A stretch of 64,000 bases of DNA from assembly GCF_005221325.1 (NCBI RefSeq), contig NZ_CP039889.1, forward strand, positions 1,996,501 to 2,060,500, in the 5' to 3' direction. Positions within the stretch are counted from its first letter, which is position 1, and each line of letters starts with the position of its first letter. Made by a program: the position numbers and the translations under genes. The DNA is from Agrobacterium tumefaciens (GTDB lineage Bacteria > Pseudomonadota > Alphaproteobacteria > Rhizobiales > Rhizobiaceae). Below, piece after piece: positions 35,326 through 44,151 of the stretch. The notes under the pieces were generated by a model, which did not search any database, was not told the DNA's origin, and saw nothing but the letters and a program-made list of their open reading frames with translations.

Positions 35326-36636
35326 TTAGTTGCCGATGGCCTGCTTGATGGCCGCATCACCGCGCGTGACAATCTTGTCGAGCGCCGTTTTCGCATCCTG
35401 CTTGCCGGCCAGCATTGCCTCATACTCTTCGTTCATGATGTCGCGCACCTGCGGCAGGTTCACGAGGCGTACGCCCTTGGAGTTTTCTGTCGGCGGCTTG
35501 CCCATCATCTGCAGCAGCGGCGTTTCGCGGGCGGGGTTCTTGTCGTAGAAACCGGATTTCTTGGTTTCCTCATAGGCCGCGATCGTCACCGGCATATAGC
35601 CGGAGACCTGATGCAGGCGAGACTGGATCTTGGTCTGCGAGAGGAAATGAAAGAATTCGGCAACACCCTTATATTCGGCGTCGCTCTTGCCGCCGAACAC
35701 CCAGAGGCTGGCGCCGCCGGGAATGGTGTTCTGCGGACCATGGCCTTCATAATAGGGCAGCTGGCCGATGCCGTAATTCATGCCGGTCTTGACGATATCG
35801 CCGAGACCACCGGAAGATTCGGTGAGAATGCCGCATTCGCCGGACATGAACAGCTGCTTGGCTTCCGAGGTGCGGCCGCCGTAACGGAAGGTGCCGTCCT
35901 TGGCGAGATCGGCAATCGCCTGGAAATGCTCGACGAACAGCGGCGCATTGACCGCAAGCTTCACATCCGTACCACCAAGTCCGTTTTCATTGCTGCCATA
36001 GGACACGTTGTTCCAGGCGGCGAAGTTTTCGGTCTGGATCCAGGTGAGCCAGGTGGAGGTGAAACCGCATTGGGCGGCACCGCTGGTCTTGATCTTCTTG
36101 GCTGCTTCGAAAACTTCCGGCCAGGTCTTCGGCGGGTTGGCGGCGTCGAGGCCGGCCTTCTGGAAGACGTCCTTGTTGTAATAGAGGATTGGCGAGGACG
36201 AATTATAGGGGAAGGACAGCATGGTGCCGTCGGGCTTGGAATAATAGGCGACGATGCCGGCCAGATATTCATCCTTGTTGAAGGTGTAACCACCTTCCTT
36301 CAGCACGTCCGCCACCGGCTTGATGGCGCCGGCGGCGCCCATCATCACGCCGGAACCGGCGTCGAAGACCTGAATGATGGCGGGCGGCTGCTTGGCGCGG
36401 AAGGCGGCAATGCCGGCATTCAGGGTTTCAGGATAGGTGCCCTTGAACACGGGCGTGATCTTGTAGTCTTTCTGGCTGTCGTTGAACTCTTTCGCAAGCG
36501 TGTCCACGACCTCGTTATTGGCGCCGGTCATGGCGTGCCACCACTGGATTTCCGTCGCAGCGAAAGCATTCGATGTGACAAAAAACGAAAGCGCGGATGC
36601 CGCAGCAAGGCGGTAGCTGAGTTTTTTCAAGGTCAT
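35326..36636 (-). CDS. ugpB: sn-glycerol-3-phosphate-binding protein UgpB
   Basis: The 436-residue protein has a signal peptide cleaved after SNAFA, and the mature end [20 protein letters not shown] is diagnostic for UgpB. The ATG at 36636 directly abuts GGGAGGA, whereas a TTG at 36630 is seven bases from it; the TTG may be the start really used. The protein captures glycerol-3-phosphate in the periplasm and delivers it to UgpAE. It is the first gene of the operon, with 67 bp to ugpA. I did not see a convincing Pho box upstream. Confidence 0.95.
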   Translation of the reverse strand: MTLKKLSYRLAAASALSFFVTSNAFAATEIQWWHAMTGANNEVVDTLAKEFNDSQKDYKITPVFKGTYPETLNAGIAAFRAKQPPAIIQVFDAGSGVMMGAAGAIKPVADVLKEGGYTFNKDEYLAGIVAYYSKPDGTMLSFPYNSSSPILYYNKDVFQKAGLDAANPPKTWPEVFEAAKKIKTSGAAQCGFTSTWLTWIQTENFAAWNNVSYGSNENGLGGTDVKLAVNAPLFVEHFQAIADLAKDGTFRYGGRTSEAKQLFMSGECGILTESSGGLGDIVKTGMNYGIGQLPYYEGHGPQNTIPGGASLWVFGGKSDAEYKGVAEFFHFLSQTKIQSRLHQVSGYMPVTIAAYEETKKSGFYDKNPARETPLLQMMGKPPTENSKGVRLVNLPQVRDIMNEEYEAMLAGKQDAKTALDKIVTRGDAAIKQAIGN

Positions 36637-36791
36637 TCCTCCCGTTTTAAAAACAGTAAAAGATACAGCCCCTTATTGCAGCCTATCCTCCTCGATCAGG
36701 CTGCGGGCGATCTTTTCTGTATTAGCATTGCCGATTAAAAGCGAACTCTAACGAAAATGCAATAGAGCGTGGAACGAATAAAACGAAAGTG

Positions 36792-36816
36792 AATGGAATG
36801 ATTTTATTATTCCATT
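36792..36816. promoter_or_regulatory. Inverted repeat between ugpB and the first COG0523 gene
   Basis: AATGGAAT (36792-36799) and ATTCCATT (36809-36816) form a perfect 8-bp inverted repeat with a nine-base AT-rich centre. It is a possible operator for the divergent ugp operon; the protein is unknown. Confidence 0.5.
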
Positions 36817-36931
36817 TTCGGGGCGTTCCGGTTTTTTCGTGTGTTCGTCGGTATGACTTGATGAGGGAAGGTTATGCGGACGAACACCGTTATGGCAGTG
36901 CCATGTATATGTGGAATGCATAAACGCTATT

Positions 36932-36949
36932 GATATGTTATTACATTAC
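36932..36949. promoter_or_regulatory. Zur-box-like site upstream of the first COG0523 gene
   Basis: GATATGTTATTACATTAC has the core ATGTTATTACAT, one mismatch from the ATGTTATAACAT pattern of Zur boxes. Three similar sites precede the other zinc genes in this region. Confidence 0.65.
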
Positions 36950-37036
36950 ATTTTAAAGTGCGGTGAATTTAAAAAATCTCAAGGTGCAGATGTGTTTGGA
37001 ATGACGCGAAAGAAGGTGGTTGAACGCAAAGAGGGT

Positions 37037-38107
37037 ATGGCAGACCAGACACCTGTTAAGACGGTGCCCGTCACCTTGCTCACCGGCTTTCTCGGTGCCG
37101 GCAAGACCACCTTGTTGAACGAGCTTCTGGCCGAGCCTGCCATGGGCGATGCGGCGGTCATCGTCAATGAATTCGGCTCGGTCCCTATCGATCACGGTCT
37201 GGTTCGAACGGGTTCGGAGCGTTATTTCCAGACCACGACGGGCTGCATCTGCTGTACCGCCACCAGCGATATCCGCACCTCGCTATACGAGTTGCATCAG
37301 GCTTTTCTCGAAGGTGTGACGCCGGGAATATCGCGTGTCGTCATCGAGACCACCGGTCTTGCCGATCCCGCACCTATTATCAACAGCCTGATTGCCGGCG
37401 GCACGCCGGCGCTTGGTCTGCGCGACCATATCGTTGCCCGGCACTTTCATCTTTCGGGCGTGGTCACAGTTTTTGATGTCATCTCGGGCCGGGCGATGCT
37501 CGACAGTTTCGTTGAGGGCTGGAAACAGCTGGCCTTTGCGGACCATATCGCCCTCACCAAAACCGATCTTACCGATGCGGCGGCAATCGATCACGAGAGC
37601 CTCACCGATCTCAACCCCGCCGCCCGCCTGCATGACCGCAATGCGGCCGGTTTCGATCTCATGTCGCTTTTTGCAACGAAGAACTATTCGCTGCGCGGCA
37701 AGACGGATGACGTGCCGGGATGGCTGGCGGCCGACAGGCTGGGTCTCCATGCCGGTCATGATCACGATATCGACCGCCATGGCGCCGGGGTGGAGGCCTT
37801 CGATCTCACCTTCGAGGGCGCGCTCGATCCGCAGGCGATCGTCACCTTTCTCGAACTTGTTACCAGCAACGTGCATTCCGGCCTGCTGCGGCTCAAGGGA
37901 ATTTTCGGCGCGACTGACGACCCGGCGCGGCCGGTTGTCGCCCATGCCGTGCAGCACCGGCTTTATCCCTTGACCCGGCTGGATGGCTGGCCGGATGGAG
38001 ACCGTTCAACACGCATCGTCATGATCGGCATGGATATGCCGCAGCAGCCGATCCGCGATCTCTTCAACACATTGGCCGCGCAGGCGGGGCGAAAGGGCAG
38101 GGCATGA
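37037..38107 (+). CDS. COG0523/CobW-type GTPase, zinc metallochaperone
   Basis: From the ATG at 37037 the protein has 356 residues; in-frame starts upstream (37001, 36911) lie nearer the Zur-like box and have no better binding site. It carries Walker [14 protein letters not shown], Walker B-like IETTGLADP, the metal-binding CxCC motif GCICCT and guanine-specificity TKTD. A His/Asp segment (LHAGHDHDIDRHG) lies before the CobW C-terminal domain. Zur-regulated COG0523 proteins deliver zinc to client enzymes under zinc starvation. The next gene overlaps its stop by four bases. Confidence 0.9.
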   Translation: MADQTPVKTVPVTLLTGFLGAGKTTLLNELLAEPAMGDAAVIVNEFGSVPIDHGLVRTGSERYFQTTTGCICCTATSDIRTSLYELHQAFLEGVTPGISRVVIETTGLADPAPIINSLIAGGTPALGLRDHIVARHFHLSGVVTVFDVISGRAMLDSFVEGWKQLAFADHIALTKTDLTDAAAIDHESLTDLNPAARLHDRNAAGFDLMSLFATKNYSLRGKTDDVPGWLAADRLGLHAGHDHDIDRHGAGVEAFDLTFEGALDPQAIVTFLELVTSNVHSGLLRLKGIFGATDDPARPVVAHAVQHRLYPLTRLDGWPDGDRSTRIVMIGMDMPQQPIRDLFNTLAAQAGRKGRA

Positions 38108-38373
38108 ACAACCCGCTTGCACGCAACGGTTCCGCGATCATCTCGAAAGCCCGCCTTCTGAAACAGTGGTCGCGCGACTTGCTGCATCTTCGTGCCGAAG
38201 ACATCGTCACCGTCAGCGAGCTTTCCTGTGCGCTGCCGGATTGCCCGCCGCGGGAAACGGTGATCGTCGTCCTGTCCGCCTCTGGCGATATCAGGCAGAT
38301 ATCCATCCACAAGGCGTTGCTGGAGGTGGATCATGACGATATCGTGTGCGCCATCGCTGCGAATTCCGCTTGA
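38104..38373 (+). CDS. Small protein co-translated with the COG0523 GTPase
   Basis: The 89-residue protein starts at an ATG overlapping the GTPase stop (ATGA). It has a basic helical N-terminus (ISKARLLKQWSRDLLHLRAE), a middle with two cysteines (SELSCALPDCPPRETVIVV) and a mixed alpha/beta end (HKALLEVDHDDIVCAIAA) with a third Cys. I do not recognise a family by name. Tight coupling implies action with the zinc chaperone, for example as a client or a metal-binding partner; the cysteine and acidic/His residues would allow metal binding. Confidence 0.75.
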   Translation: MNNPLARNGSAIISKARLLKQWSRDLLHLRAEDIVTVSELSCALPDCPPRETVIVVLSASGDIRQISIHKALLEVDHDDIVCAIAANSA

Positions 38374-38466
38374 GATGCTGTTTCCGAACCTTAGAGACGC
38401 TTGACCGTCGCTGCCCTCATCCGCCACTTCAGTGGACGGTAGGATTCGGATGATGAAGGGCAGGCA

Positions 38467-38904
38467 ATGGCCGATCTGGCGGTATATGCGGGTTTGTTTC
38501 TGACGGCGTTCATCGCGGCGACCATCCTGCCCATGCAGTCGGAAGCGGCGCTTGCCGGTCTCATCCTTCTGAAATCCCAGCCTGTCTGGCTGCTGGTCGC
38601 GGTAGCCAGCGTTGGCAATGTCGCCGGCTCATTCGCCAACTGGCTGCTCGGCCGTGGCATCGAGCGTTTCCGCCATGAACGCTGGTTTCCCGTCGGGGAG
38701 GCTGCGCTGCAACGGGCACAGAACTGGTACAGGCGTTACGGCAAATGGTCGCTTCTTCTCAGCTGGGCGCCGCTGATCGGTGACCCGCTGACAGTTGCAG
38801 CCGGGATCATGAAGGAACCGCTTCCGGTGTTTCTGCTGCTGGTCACCATTGCCAAGGTCGGAAGATACGTCGTGCTGGCGCTGGTGACGCTGAATTTTCT
38901 TTGA
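38467..38904 (+). CDS. YqaA-family (DedA-related) membrane protein
   Basis: This 145-residue protein has about four membrane segments and the family pattern: QSEAALAGLILLKSQPVWLLVAVASVGNVAGS-like opening split by a conserved GN, then NWLLGRGIERFRH, RYGKWSLLLSWAPLIGDPL and a final membrane helix. The Arg and Gly-Asp-Pro positions match the VTT/DedA-type reentrant region thought to move lipids or ions. It has no visible link to zinc and lies 93 bp past the preceding gene. Confidence 0.88.
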   Translation: MADLAVYAGLFLTAFIAATILPMQSEAALAGLILLKSQPVWLLVAVASVGNVAGSFANWLLGRGIERFRHERWFPVGEAALQRAQNWYRRYGKWSLLLSWAPLIGDPLTVAAGIMKEPLPVFLLLVTIAKVGRYVVLALVTLNFL

Positions 38905-38912
38905 GTTTCCCG

Positions 38913-39034
38913 TTTCTTCTCCCCGCCGGGGAGAAGATGGCCCGAAGGGTCAGATGAGGGGGCAAGCTCTCCGTATATCTCTACCGTCACCCCCTCAACC
39001 CGCTGCCGCGACCTTCTCCCCGGCGGGGAGAAGG
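38913..39034. repeat. Rhizobial intergenic mosaic-type repeat
   Basis: Inverted copies of CTTCTCCCCGCCGGGGAGAAG-like palindromes bracket a segment with CCCGAAGGGTCAGATGAGGG and its complement. This is the pattern of RIME-like palindromic elements common between rhizobial genes. It may also stabilise or end transcripts of the converging genes. A related copy is at 62829-62951. Confidence 0.75.
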
Positions 39035-39078
39035 CGAAAACCGCTGGCGCTCATCCAGACCAAGGGCGGTGAGGACAA

Positions 39079-40284
39079 TCAGGCCGCTTGTCGGTCCCAG
39101 CTGGCAAAGGGGTCCGGCAGATGCCGCCAGGCATCCGGCGTGAAGGCTTCGGTGTCGATCAGGCACGCGTCCAGCTGCGCCCGGATGCGGGCCTCGCTCA
39201 TCGGGTCGGAACCGATGAAGACGATTTCCTGCCGACGGTCGCCGAAGACCGGGTCGAGATGGGGCTGCATCATATCGAGGAACTGCTTTTCGCGCGGCCA
39301 TTGCTCCCTCGGCACGGCGGACCACCAGAGGCCCATTTTGCCGGTGCGGACCAGGGCGCCCGCCTGGCTGATCTCACCGACATAACGCGGCCGTGTCGCC
39401 AGCCAGAAGAAACCCTTGGCGCGCACCACCCCCGGCCAGGCACGATCGATGAAACGCTGGAACAGCACGGGGTCAAATGGCTTTTTGGCGCGGTAAACGA
39501 AGGAGCGGATGCCATATTCCTCGGTTTCGGGAATGTGGTCCTTAAAGCCGTGCAACTCCTTGAACCACAGCGGGTGTTCTTCGGCTCTGGCGAAATCGAA
39601 GCGGCCGGTGCCAAGCACCTCCTTCAGTTCCACCTTGCCGAAATCGGCCTCGATGAGTTTTGCATCCGGGTTCAGCCCGACGATGATCTTGCGGGCCGCA
39701 TCCCGTTCCTCCGGCGTGGCGGAGCCGATCTTGTTGAGGACGACCACGTCGGCAAATTCGATCTGTTCGACCAGAAGGTCGACGATGGTGCGGTTGTCGC
39801 CATCGCCTGCCGTTTCGCCCCGGTCGGCCAGAAAATCGGACGAGCCGTAGTCCTTGAGAAGATTGGCGGCATCCACCACCGTCACCATCGTATCCAGCCG
39901 CGCGACATCCGACAGGCTGCGGCCATTCTCATCGCGGAAATCGAAGGTAGCGGCCACAGGGAGCGGCTCGGCGATGCCGGTGGATTCAATCAGCAGATAA
40001 TCGAAACGACCCTGTTCGGCGAGCGCGCGCACCTCGGTCAGAAGGTCGTCGCGCAAGGTGCAACAGATGCAGCCATTGGTCATTTCCACCAGCTGTTCCT
40101 CGGTGCGGGAAAGATTGGCGCCGCCATCGCGCACCAGCGCCGCATCAATATTGATCTCGCTCATATCGTTGACGATCAGCGCCACGCGCAGCCCATCGCG
40201 GTTGGCGAGAATGTGGTTGAGAAGCGTAGTCTTGCCGGCGCCGAGAAAGCCGGAAAGCACGGTGACAGGTAGTTTTTTCAACAT
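39079..40284 (-). CDS. COG0523/CobW-type GTPase (YciC/ZigA-like), zinc metallochaperone
   Basis: The ATG at 40284 has GAGG five bases upstream and gives 401 residues; the frame extends to 40365 without family similarity. Motifs are Walker [41 protein letters not shown] and NKIG. The C-terminal half matches the long YciC/ZigA subgroup ([41 protein letters not shown]). It is divergent from the zinc importer operon and has a Zur-like box about 100 bp upstream. A role in supplying zinc during starvation is well supported by family and site. Confidence 0.92.
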   Translation of the reverse strand: MLKKLPVTVLSGFLGAGKTTLLNHILANRDGLRVALIVNDMSEINIDAALVRDGGANLSRTEEQLVEMTNGCICCTLRDDLLTEVRALAEQGRFDYLLIESTGIAEPLPVAATFDFRDENGRSLSDVARLDTMVTVVDAANLLKDYGSSDFLADRGETAGDGDNRTIVDLLVEQIEFADVVVLNKIGSATPEERDAARKIIVGLNPDAKLIEADFGKVELKEVLGTGRFDFARAEEHPLWFKELHGFKDHIPETEEYGIRSFVYRAKKPFDPVLFQRFIDRAWPGVVRAKGFFWLATRPRYVGEISQAGALVRTGKMGLWWSAVPREQWPREKQFLDMMQPHLDPVFGDRRQEIVFIGSDPMSEARIRAQLDACLIDTEAFTPDAWRHLPDPFASWDRQAA

Positions 40285-40379
40285 GGGACCTCGTTTTATC
40301 AGCAAGGCAGCGTGGGCTTCACAGCGGCCACGGCGAGCGGTTTGGAAACGACGGCTAACAGCCATTTCGTTCTCTCACT

Positions 40380-40397
40380 GTTACGTAATAACATTAC
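40380..40397. promoter_or_regulatory. Zur-box-like site of the divergent COG0523 gene
   Basis: GTTACGTAATAACATTAC holds the core ACGTAATAACAT, two mismatches from ATGTTATAACAT. It lies on the COG0523 side of the divergent region. Confidence 0.6.
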
Positions 40398-40464
40398 ATC
40401 AATGTTGTATGTCAACCCGGTGTGGAAAAAATGCAGAGGCCGGGCAAGGCCAACTTTCCAATAG

Positions 40465-40482
40465 TTAATGTTATTTCATTAC
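40465..40482. promoter_or_regulatory. Zur-box-like site 1 of the zinc importer operon
   Basis: TTAATGTTATTTCATTAC has the core ATGTTATTTCAT, two mismatches from the Zur pattern, about 75 bp before the importer start. Confidence 0.55.
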
Positions 40483-40494
40483 ATATTCGTTTGA

Positions 40495-40512
40495 CGAATG
40501 TAATAACATTAC
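40495..40512. promoter_or_regulatory. Zur-box-like site 2 of the zinc importer operon
   Basis: CGAATGTAATAACATTAC has the core ATGTAATAACAT, one mismatch from the Zur pattern, 44 bp before the ATPase start codon. Confidence 0.65.
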
Positions 40513-40555
40513 ATATCAAGGGGCCAATGAATGAAATCCTGCCCCGGAGGGATCG

Positions 40556-41383
40556 ATGAGCGATCCGTGCCTCACCTTCACCAATCTAACGCTTGGATAT
40601 GCCGGCCGCGCGGCCGTGCACCATCTGGATGGCGCTATTGCCAGGGGATCGCTGACTGCGGTGGTCGGCGCCAATGGCTCGGGAAAATCGACGCTGATGA
40701 AGGGCATTGCCGGCATTTTAGAGCCCCTTGGCGGTGAATGCCGGATCAGTTCAGGCATTTCCGTCGCTTATCTGCCGCAGCAGTCGGAACTCGACCGGTC
40801 GTTCCCTGCTCAGGTGCGTGATCTCGTTGCTCTCGGTCTATGGCCGAAACGCGGCCTGCTCGGTCGCTATCGTTCCGAGGACAAGGCGGCAATGGGCCGG
40901 GTGATGGAGGCGGTCGGGCTTTCCGGCTTTGAAAAGCGCAATATCGACTCGCTCTCCGGCGGCCAGATGCAGCGCGCTTTGTTTGCCCGCGCCATGTTGC
41001 AGGATGCGCAGCTTATCCTGCTGGATGAACCCTTCAACGCCGTCGATGAGCGCACGGTCACCGATCTTCTGGTGCTGATCAAGGCCTGGGTTGCGGAAGG
41101 GCGCACGGTTCTCGCCGTCCTGCATGACCATCAGCTGGTGCGGCAGCATTTTCCACAGACCCTGTTCCTTGCCCGCAGGCTGGTTGGACTGGGGGCTACA
41201 GCCGATGTTCTCAAGGCGGAAAACATGCAGCAGGCGCGGCATTTCCACGAGGCATGGGCGGAAAATGCGCCGTGGTGCGGGCCGGGCGATGCGCCGATGG
41301 CCGGTGTGCTCAATGCAGACCCACGAGCGGCATCATCCCATCCTCACGTCCACTCACACGCAAGTTCGAATGCCCATGGCTGA
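40556..41383 (+). CDS. Zinc ABC importer, ATP-binding protein (AztA/TroC-like)
   Basis: The ATG follows GGAGGG five bases upstream. The 275-residue ATPase has Walker A GANGSGKST, signature LSGGQMQRALFARAML, Walker B LILLDEPFNAVD and H-loop LHDH. The opening LTLGYAGRAAVHHLDGAIA resembles the AztA zinc ATPases; Agrobacterium literature calls a similar Zur-controlled operon troCBA. Its tail is unusually His-rich (SSHPHVHSHASSNAHG), which could bind zinc and gate transport. It is the first gene of the operon behind two Zur-like boxes, and overlaps the permease gene by 8 bp. Confidence 0.9.
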   Translation: MSDPCLTFTNLTLGYAGRAAVHHLDGAIARGSLTAVVGANGSGKSTLMKGIAGILEPLGGECRISSGISVAYLPQQSELDRSFPAQVRDLVALGLWPKRGLLGRYRSEDKAAMGRVMEAVGLSGFEKRNIDSLSGGQMQRALFARAMLQDAQLILLDEPFNAVDERTVTDLLVLIKAWVAEGRTVLAVLHDHQLVRQHFPQTLFLARRLVGLGATADVLKAENMQQARHFHEAWAENAPWCGPGDAPMAGVLNADPRAASSHPHVHSHASSNAHG

Positions 41384-42242
41384 AATCTTCATCGAACCCT
41401 TCCTTCAATATGTCTTCATGCAGCGGGCCCTTGCCGGCGCGTTGATCCTCGCCATCAGCTGCGGGCCCGTCGGGGTGTTCTTGATGCTGCGCCGCATGAG
41501 CCTCACGGGCGACGCCATGGCGCACGCCATCCTGCCGGGCGCGGCGGTCGGATTTCTGTTTTACGGGCTGGAAATCCTGCCGATGACCATTGGCGGGCTG
41601 GTTGTCGGCCTTGTGGTGGCGCTCGGTGCCGGTGCGGTATCGCGTTTCACCGTCCAGAAGGAAGACGCTTCGCTTGCCGCCCTTTATCTGATTTCACTGG
41701 CGCTCGGTGTGCTGCTCGTCTCCTGGCGCGGCTCCAGCGTCGATCTCATGCATGTGCTGTTCGGCACGGTGCTGGCGCTGAACAACGAGGCGCTCGGCCT
41801 GATCGGCGGCATCTGCGCCGTGACGCTTCTGGTGATGATCACTTTCTGGCGGGCGCTTCTGGCGGAGTGCCTCGATCCTCTGTTCCTGCGCTCGGTCAGC
41901 AACTGGGGCAGCCCGGTGCATTTCCTCTTCCTCGCCATTGTCGTGCTCAATCTGGTTGGCGGTTTTCAGGCGCTTGGCACGCTGCTTTCGGTGGGCCTGA
42001 TGATGCTGCCCGCCGCCGCCAGCCGCTTCTGGTCCAACCGTGTGGCACCCATGTGCTTCATCTCGATCGGTATCGGCATGGTCTCCTGCTTTGCGGGCCT
42101 CCTCCTGTCCTATCACGCGTCGCTGCCCTCAGGCCCGGCGATCATCCTTTCCGCGGGCGTCATCTACGCGCTCTCCATTCTCGTCGGCACGCGCGGCTTG
42201 CTCGGCGATCTTCTCGGTTCCGGCCGTCACAGAACGGCCTGA
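41376..42242 (+). CDS. Zinc ABC importer, permease (AztB/TroB-like)
   Basis: From the ATG at 41376 the protein is 288 residues (an ATG at 41370 adds two), with about eight membrane helices of the ABC-3 family used for zinc and manganese. Characteristic segments are MQRALAGALILAISCGPVGVFL split at its centre, MSLTGDAMAHAILPG and LGTLLSVGLMMLPAA. It starts inside the end of the ATPase gene, so translation is coupled, and is followed after 29 bp by the binding protein. As a homodimer it would form the zinc channel. Confidence 0.92.
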   Translation: MAEIFIEPFLQYVFMQRALAGALILAISCGPVGVFLMLRRMSLTGDAMAHAILPGAAVGFLFYGLEILPMTIGGLVVGLVVALGAGAVSRFTVQKEDASLAALYLISLALGVLLVSWRGSSVDLMHVLFGTVLALNNEALGLIGGICAVTLLVMITFWRALLAECLDPLFLRSVSNWGSPVHFLFLAIVVLNLVGGFQALGTLLSVGLMMLPAAASRFWSNRVAPMCFISIGIGMVSCFAGLLLSYHASLPSGPAIILSAGVIYALSILVGTRGLLGDLLGSGRHRTA

Positions 42243-42271
42243 AAACAGTGTTCGAAAAAGGAGAACCTCTC

Positions 42272-43285
42272 ATGTTCAAAACCTTCCGTCTTGCCACCTG
42301 CGCAAGCCTTCTTACCCTCTCGCCGGTCCTGATGGCGCAGGCTTCGGCTGCCGAACTCAAGGTCGTGGCCAGCTTCTCGATCATCGCCGATTTCGCCAAA
42401 AATGTCGGCGGCGACCGCGTCGAGATCACGACGCTCGTCGGGCCGGATGGCGACGCGCATGTCTATGAACCGCGCCCGGCCGACGCCGTCGCCGTCAGCA
42501 AGGCGGATGTCGTGCTGGTGAATGGCCTGGAATTCGAAGGCTTCCTGAAGCGGTTGATCGACACCAGCGGCACCAAGGCCCCCGTCGTTGAACTGACCAA
42601 GGGTGTGGAGCCGCTCAAGCTTTCCGACGAGCCGGCCGGTCACGCCCATCCGGAAGCTGAAGAAGAAGGCCATGACCATAAGGCCGAAGAAGCCGGCCAC
42701 AAACACGAGACGGCCGAAGCCCATGATCACGATCACGAGGGACATCATCACGGCGAATACGATCCGCACGCCTGGCAGTCGATCAACAACGCCGAAATCT
42801 ACGTGAAGAACATCGCCGGTGCATTTTGCGAGGTCGACAAGGCCGGTTGCGCCACCTACACCGCCAATTCCGAGGCCTACATCGGCAAGCTCGCTGCCCT
42901 GAACGAGAAGGTGAAGACGGAGATCGCCGCCATTCCGCCGGAGAAGCGCGTCATCATCACCTCGCATGACGCCTTCGGTTATTTCGAGCACGCCTATGGG
43001 CTCAACTTCCTCGCGCCCGAGGGTATCTCGACGGAATCCGAAGCCTCGGCGGCAGATGTCGCCAAGCTGGTGGATCAGGTGAAGCACGACAAGGCTTCGG
43101 CCATTTTCGTCGAAAACATCACCGACAAGCGGCTGATCGATCAGATCGCCAGCGAAACCGGTCTTAAGGTCGGTGGCACGTTCTATTCCGATGCGCTTTC
43201 CACCGCCGACGGCCCGGCTGCGACCTATATCGATATGGTCAACCACAATATGCAGACGATTACGGCCGCTGTTCTCGGTCAGTAA
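42272..43285 (+). CDS. Zinc ABC importer, periplasmic zinc-binding protein (AztC/TroA/ZnuA type)
   Basis: The ATG follows AAGGAG eight bases upstream. The 337-residue protein has a signal peptide cleaved after QASA and the cluster A-I fold. Zinc ligands can be placed at His63 (DAHVYEP), His166 (DPHAW), the His of ITSHDAF and the Asp in FYSDAL. Between them lies a flexible His/Glu/Asp-rich loop (residues 124-160, a dozen or more His), a mark of zinc rather than manganese carriers. Cys in FCEVDKAGC may form a disulfide. A strong terminator follows. Confidence 0.94.
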   Translation: MFKTFRLATCASLLTLSPVLMAQASAAELKVVASFSIIADFAKNVGGDRVEITTLVGPDGDAHVYEPRPADAVAVSKADVVLVNGLEFEGFLKRLIDTSGTKAPVVELTKGVEPLKLSDEPAGHAHPEAEEEGHDHKAEEAGHKHETAEAHDHDHEGHHHGEYDPHAWQSINNAEIYVKNIAGAFCEVDKAGCATYTANSEAYIGKLAALNEKVKTEIAAIPPEKRVIITSHDAFGYFEHAYGLNFLAPEGISTESEASAADVAKLVDQVKHDKASAIFVENITDKRLIDQIASETGLKVGGTFYSDALSTADGPAATYIDMVNHNMQTITAAVLGQ

Positions 43286-43313
43286 AACGGGCGGTTTTGC
43301 CTTGATCCAAGGG

Positions 43314-43338
43314 GAGGGTGGCTTGCGCCGCCCTCTTT
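43314..43338 (+). terminator. Rho-independent terminator of the zinc importer operon
   Basis: The stem GAGGGTGGC / GCCGCCCTC with loop TTGC (one G-T pair) is followed by TTTGCTTTT. Confidence 0.8.
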
Positions 43339-43459
43339 GCTTTTGTCGTGACACCCCTGCCGCTTGCCGAGGAACGCGAGGTGGCATCGGAACGAAAGAT
43401 ACCCTTCACAATGACCTGTTTCCTTTAGCGATTTCCATTTCGGTGCTACACACATTTTC

Positions 43460-43933
43460 ATGTCCGATGCGCTTCACATCTTCACCGACGGCTCCTTCGA
43501 CGAAGCCTCCAGATCCGGAGGATGGGCATTCGTCGTTCATGAAGAAGGCCACCAGGTCCATCACGCTTCGGGCAAGGCGGTTGGCACATCGAACAATAGT
43601 TTCGAGGTCCTCGCCGTCCTCAACGCCATGTCCTGGGTCGCCGCCGAAGCGCCCACGCGTGAAGTCACGCTCTGGACGGACGCCGTCCATGTGATTGAGG
43701 GTTGCCGCCGTTATAGGGCGATCTGGCGCAACAACGGCTGGAAGCGGATCACGCCCAACCAGCGCACCCGCCGAAGACCGATCCCCGATAGGGAAATCTG
43801 GCAGCAGCTCGACAAGCTGCTCGAGCGGCATCCCCATGTGGCCGTGGAATGGTGCAAAGGGCATTCCGGCTTGGCCGGCAATGAGCATGCCGATGCATTG
43901 GCGCGTGGTATCGCCCATGCGATGGCGACTTAA
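43460..43933 (+). CDS. RNase HI-family ribonuclease
   Basis: The 157-residue protein carries the four acidic residues of RNase H: Asp10 (IFTDGSF), Glu49 (NNSFEVLAV), Asp74 (LWTDAVHV) and Asp145 (GNEHADALA). The substrate-handling helix is present (NNGWKRITPNQRTRRR), as is HSGLAGNEHAD. Such enzymes cut the RNA of RNA-DNA hybrids. Sequence differs from the typical rnhA (for example FTDGSFDEASRSGG in place of TDGACSGNPGPGG), so it is probably an extra RNase H and not the housekeeping one. It stands alone. Confidence 0.85.
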   Translation: MSDALHIFTDGSFDEASRSGGWAFVVHEEGHQVHHASGKAVGTSNNSFEVLAVLNAMSWVAAEAPTREVTLWTDAVHVIEGCRRYRAIWRNNGWKRITPNQRTRRRPIPDREIWQQLDKLLERHPHVAVEWCKGHSGLAGNEHADALARGIAHAMAT

Positions 43934-44092
43934 CCGGCGGCTCAGTCACGGGCGCTCGGCGCCTTAAGCTCTTCATTTTACCGCACCTTCAACCCGACTT
44001 AGTCACGCGCGGCCCTTTGAATCGTTTCAGGTGTTTTTAGGTCGTTTCGCAGGCGCATGTTGGGAGAGTGACACTTCCCCCTTCCTTAGCGG

Positions 44093-44135
44093 TTGACAAT
44101 CGATTTGCCCTTTGAAATGGTAAGATGTCAGACCA
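44093..44135 (+). promoter_or_regulatory. Promoter and operator of the GntR-led array
   Basis: TTGACA at 44093-44098 is a good -35 box. The imperfect palindrome TGGTAAGATGTCAGACCA (44118-44135; TGGT..GA..TC..ACCA arms) begins 19 bases later, overlapping the expected -10 region. A TGGT/ACCA palindrome is typical for FadR-subfamily regulators, so autorepression is likely. Confidence 0.65.
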
Positions 44136-44151
44136 ATTTAGAGGGTAAGTC

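Noticed and set aside
42227..43387. 386-codon minus-strand frame opposite the zinc-binding protein
   Set aside because: Antisense to a gene with signal peptide, zinc ligands and terminator.
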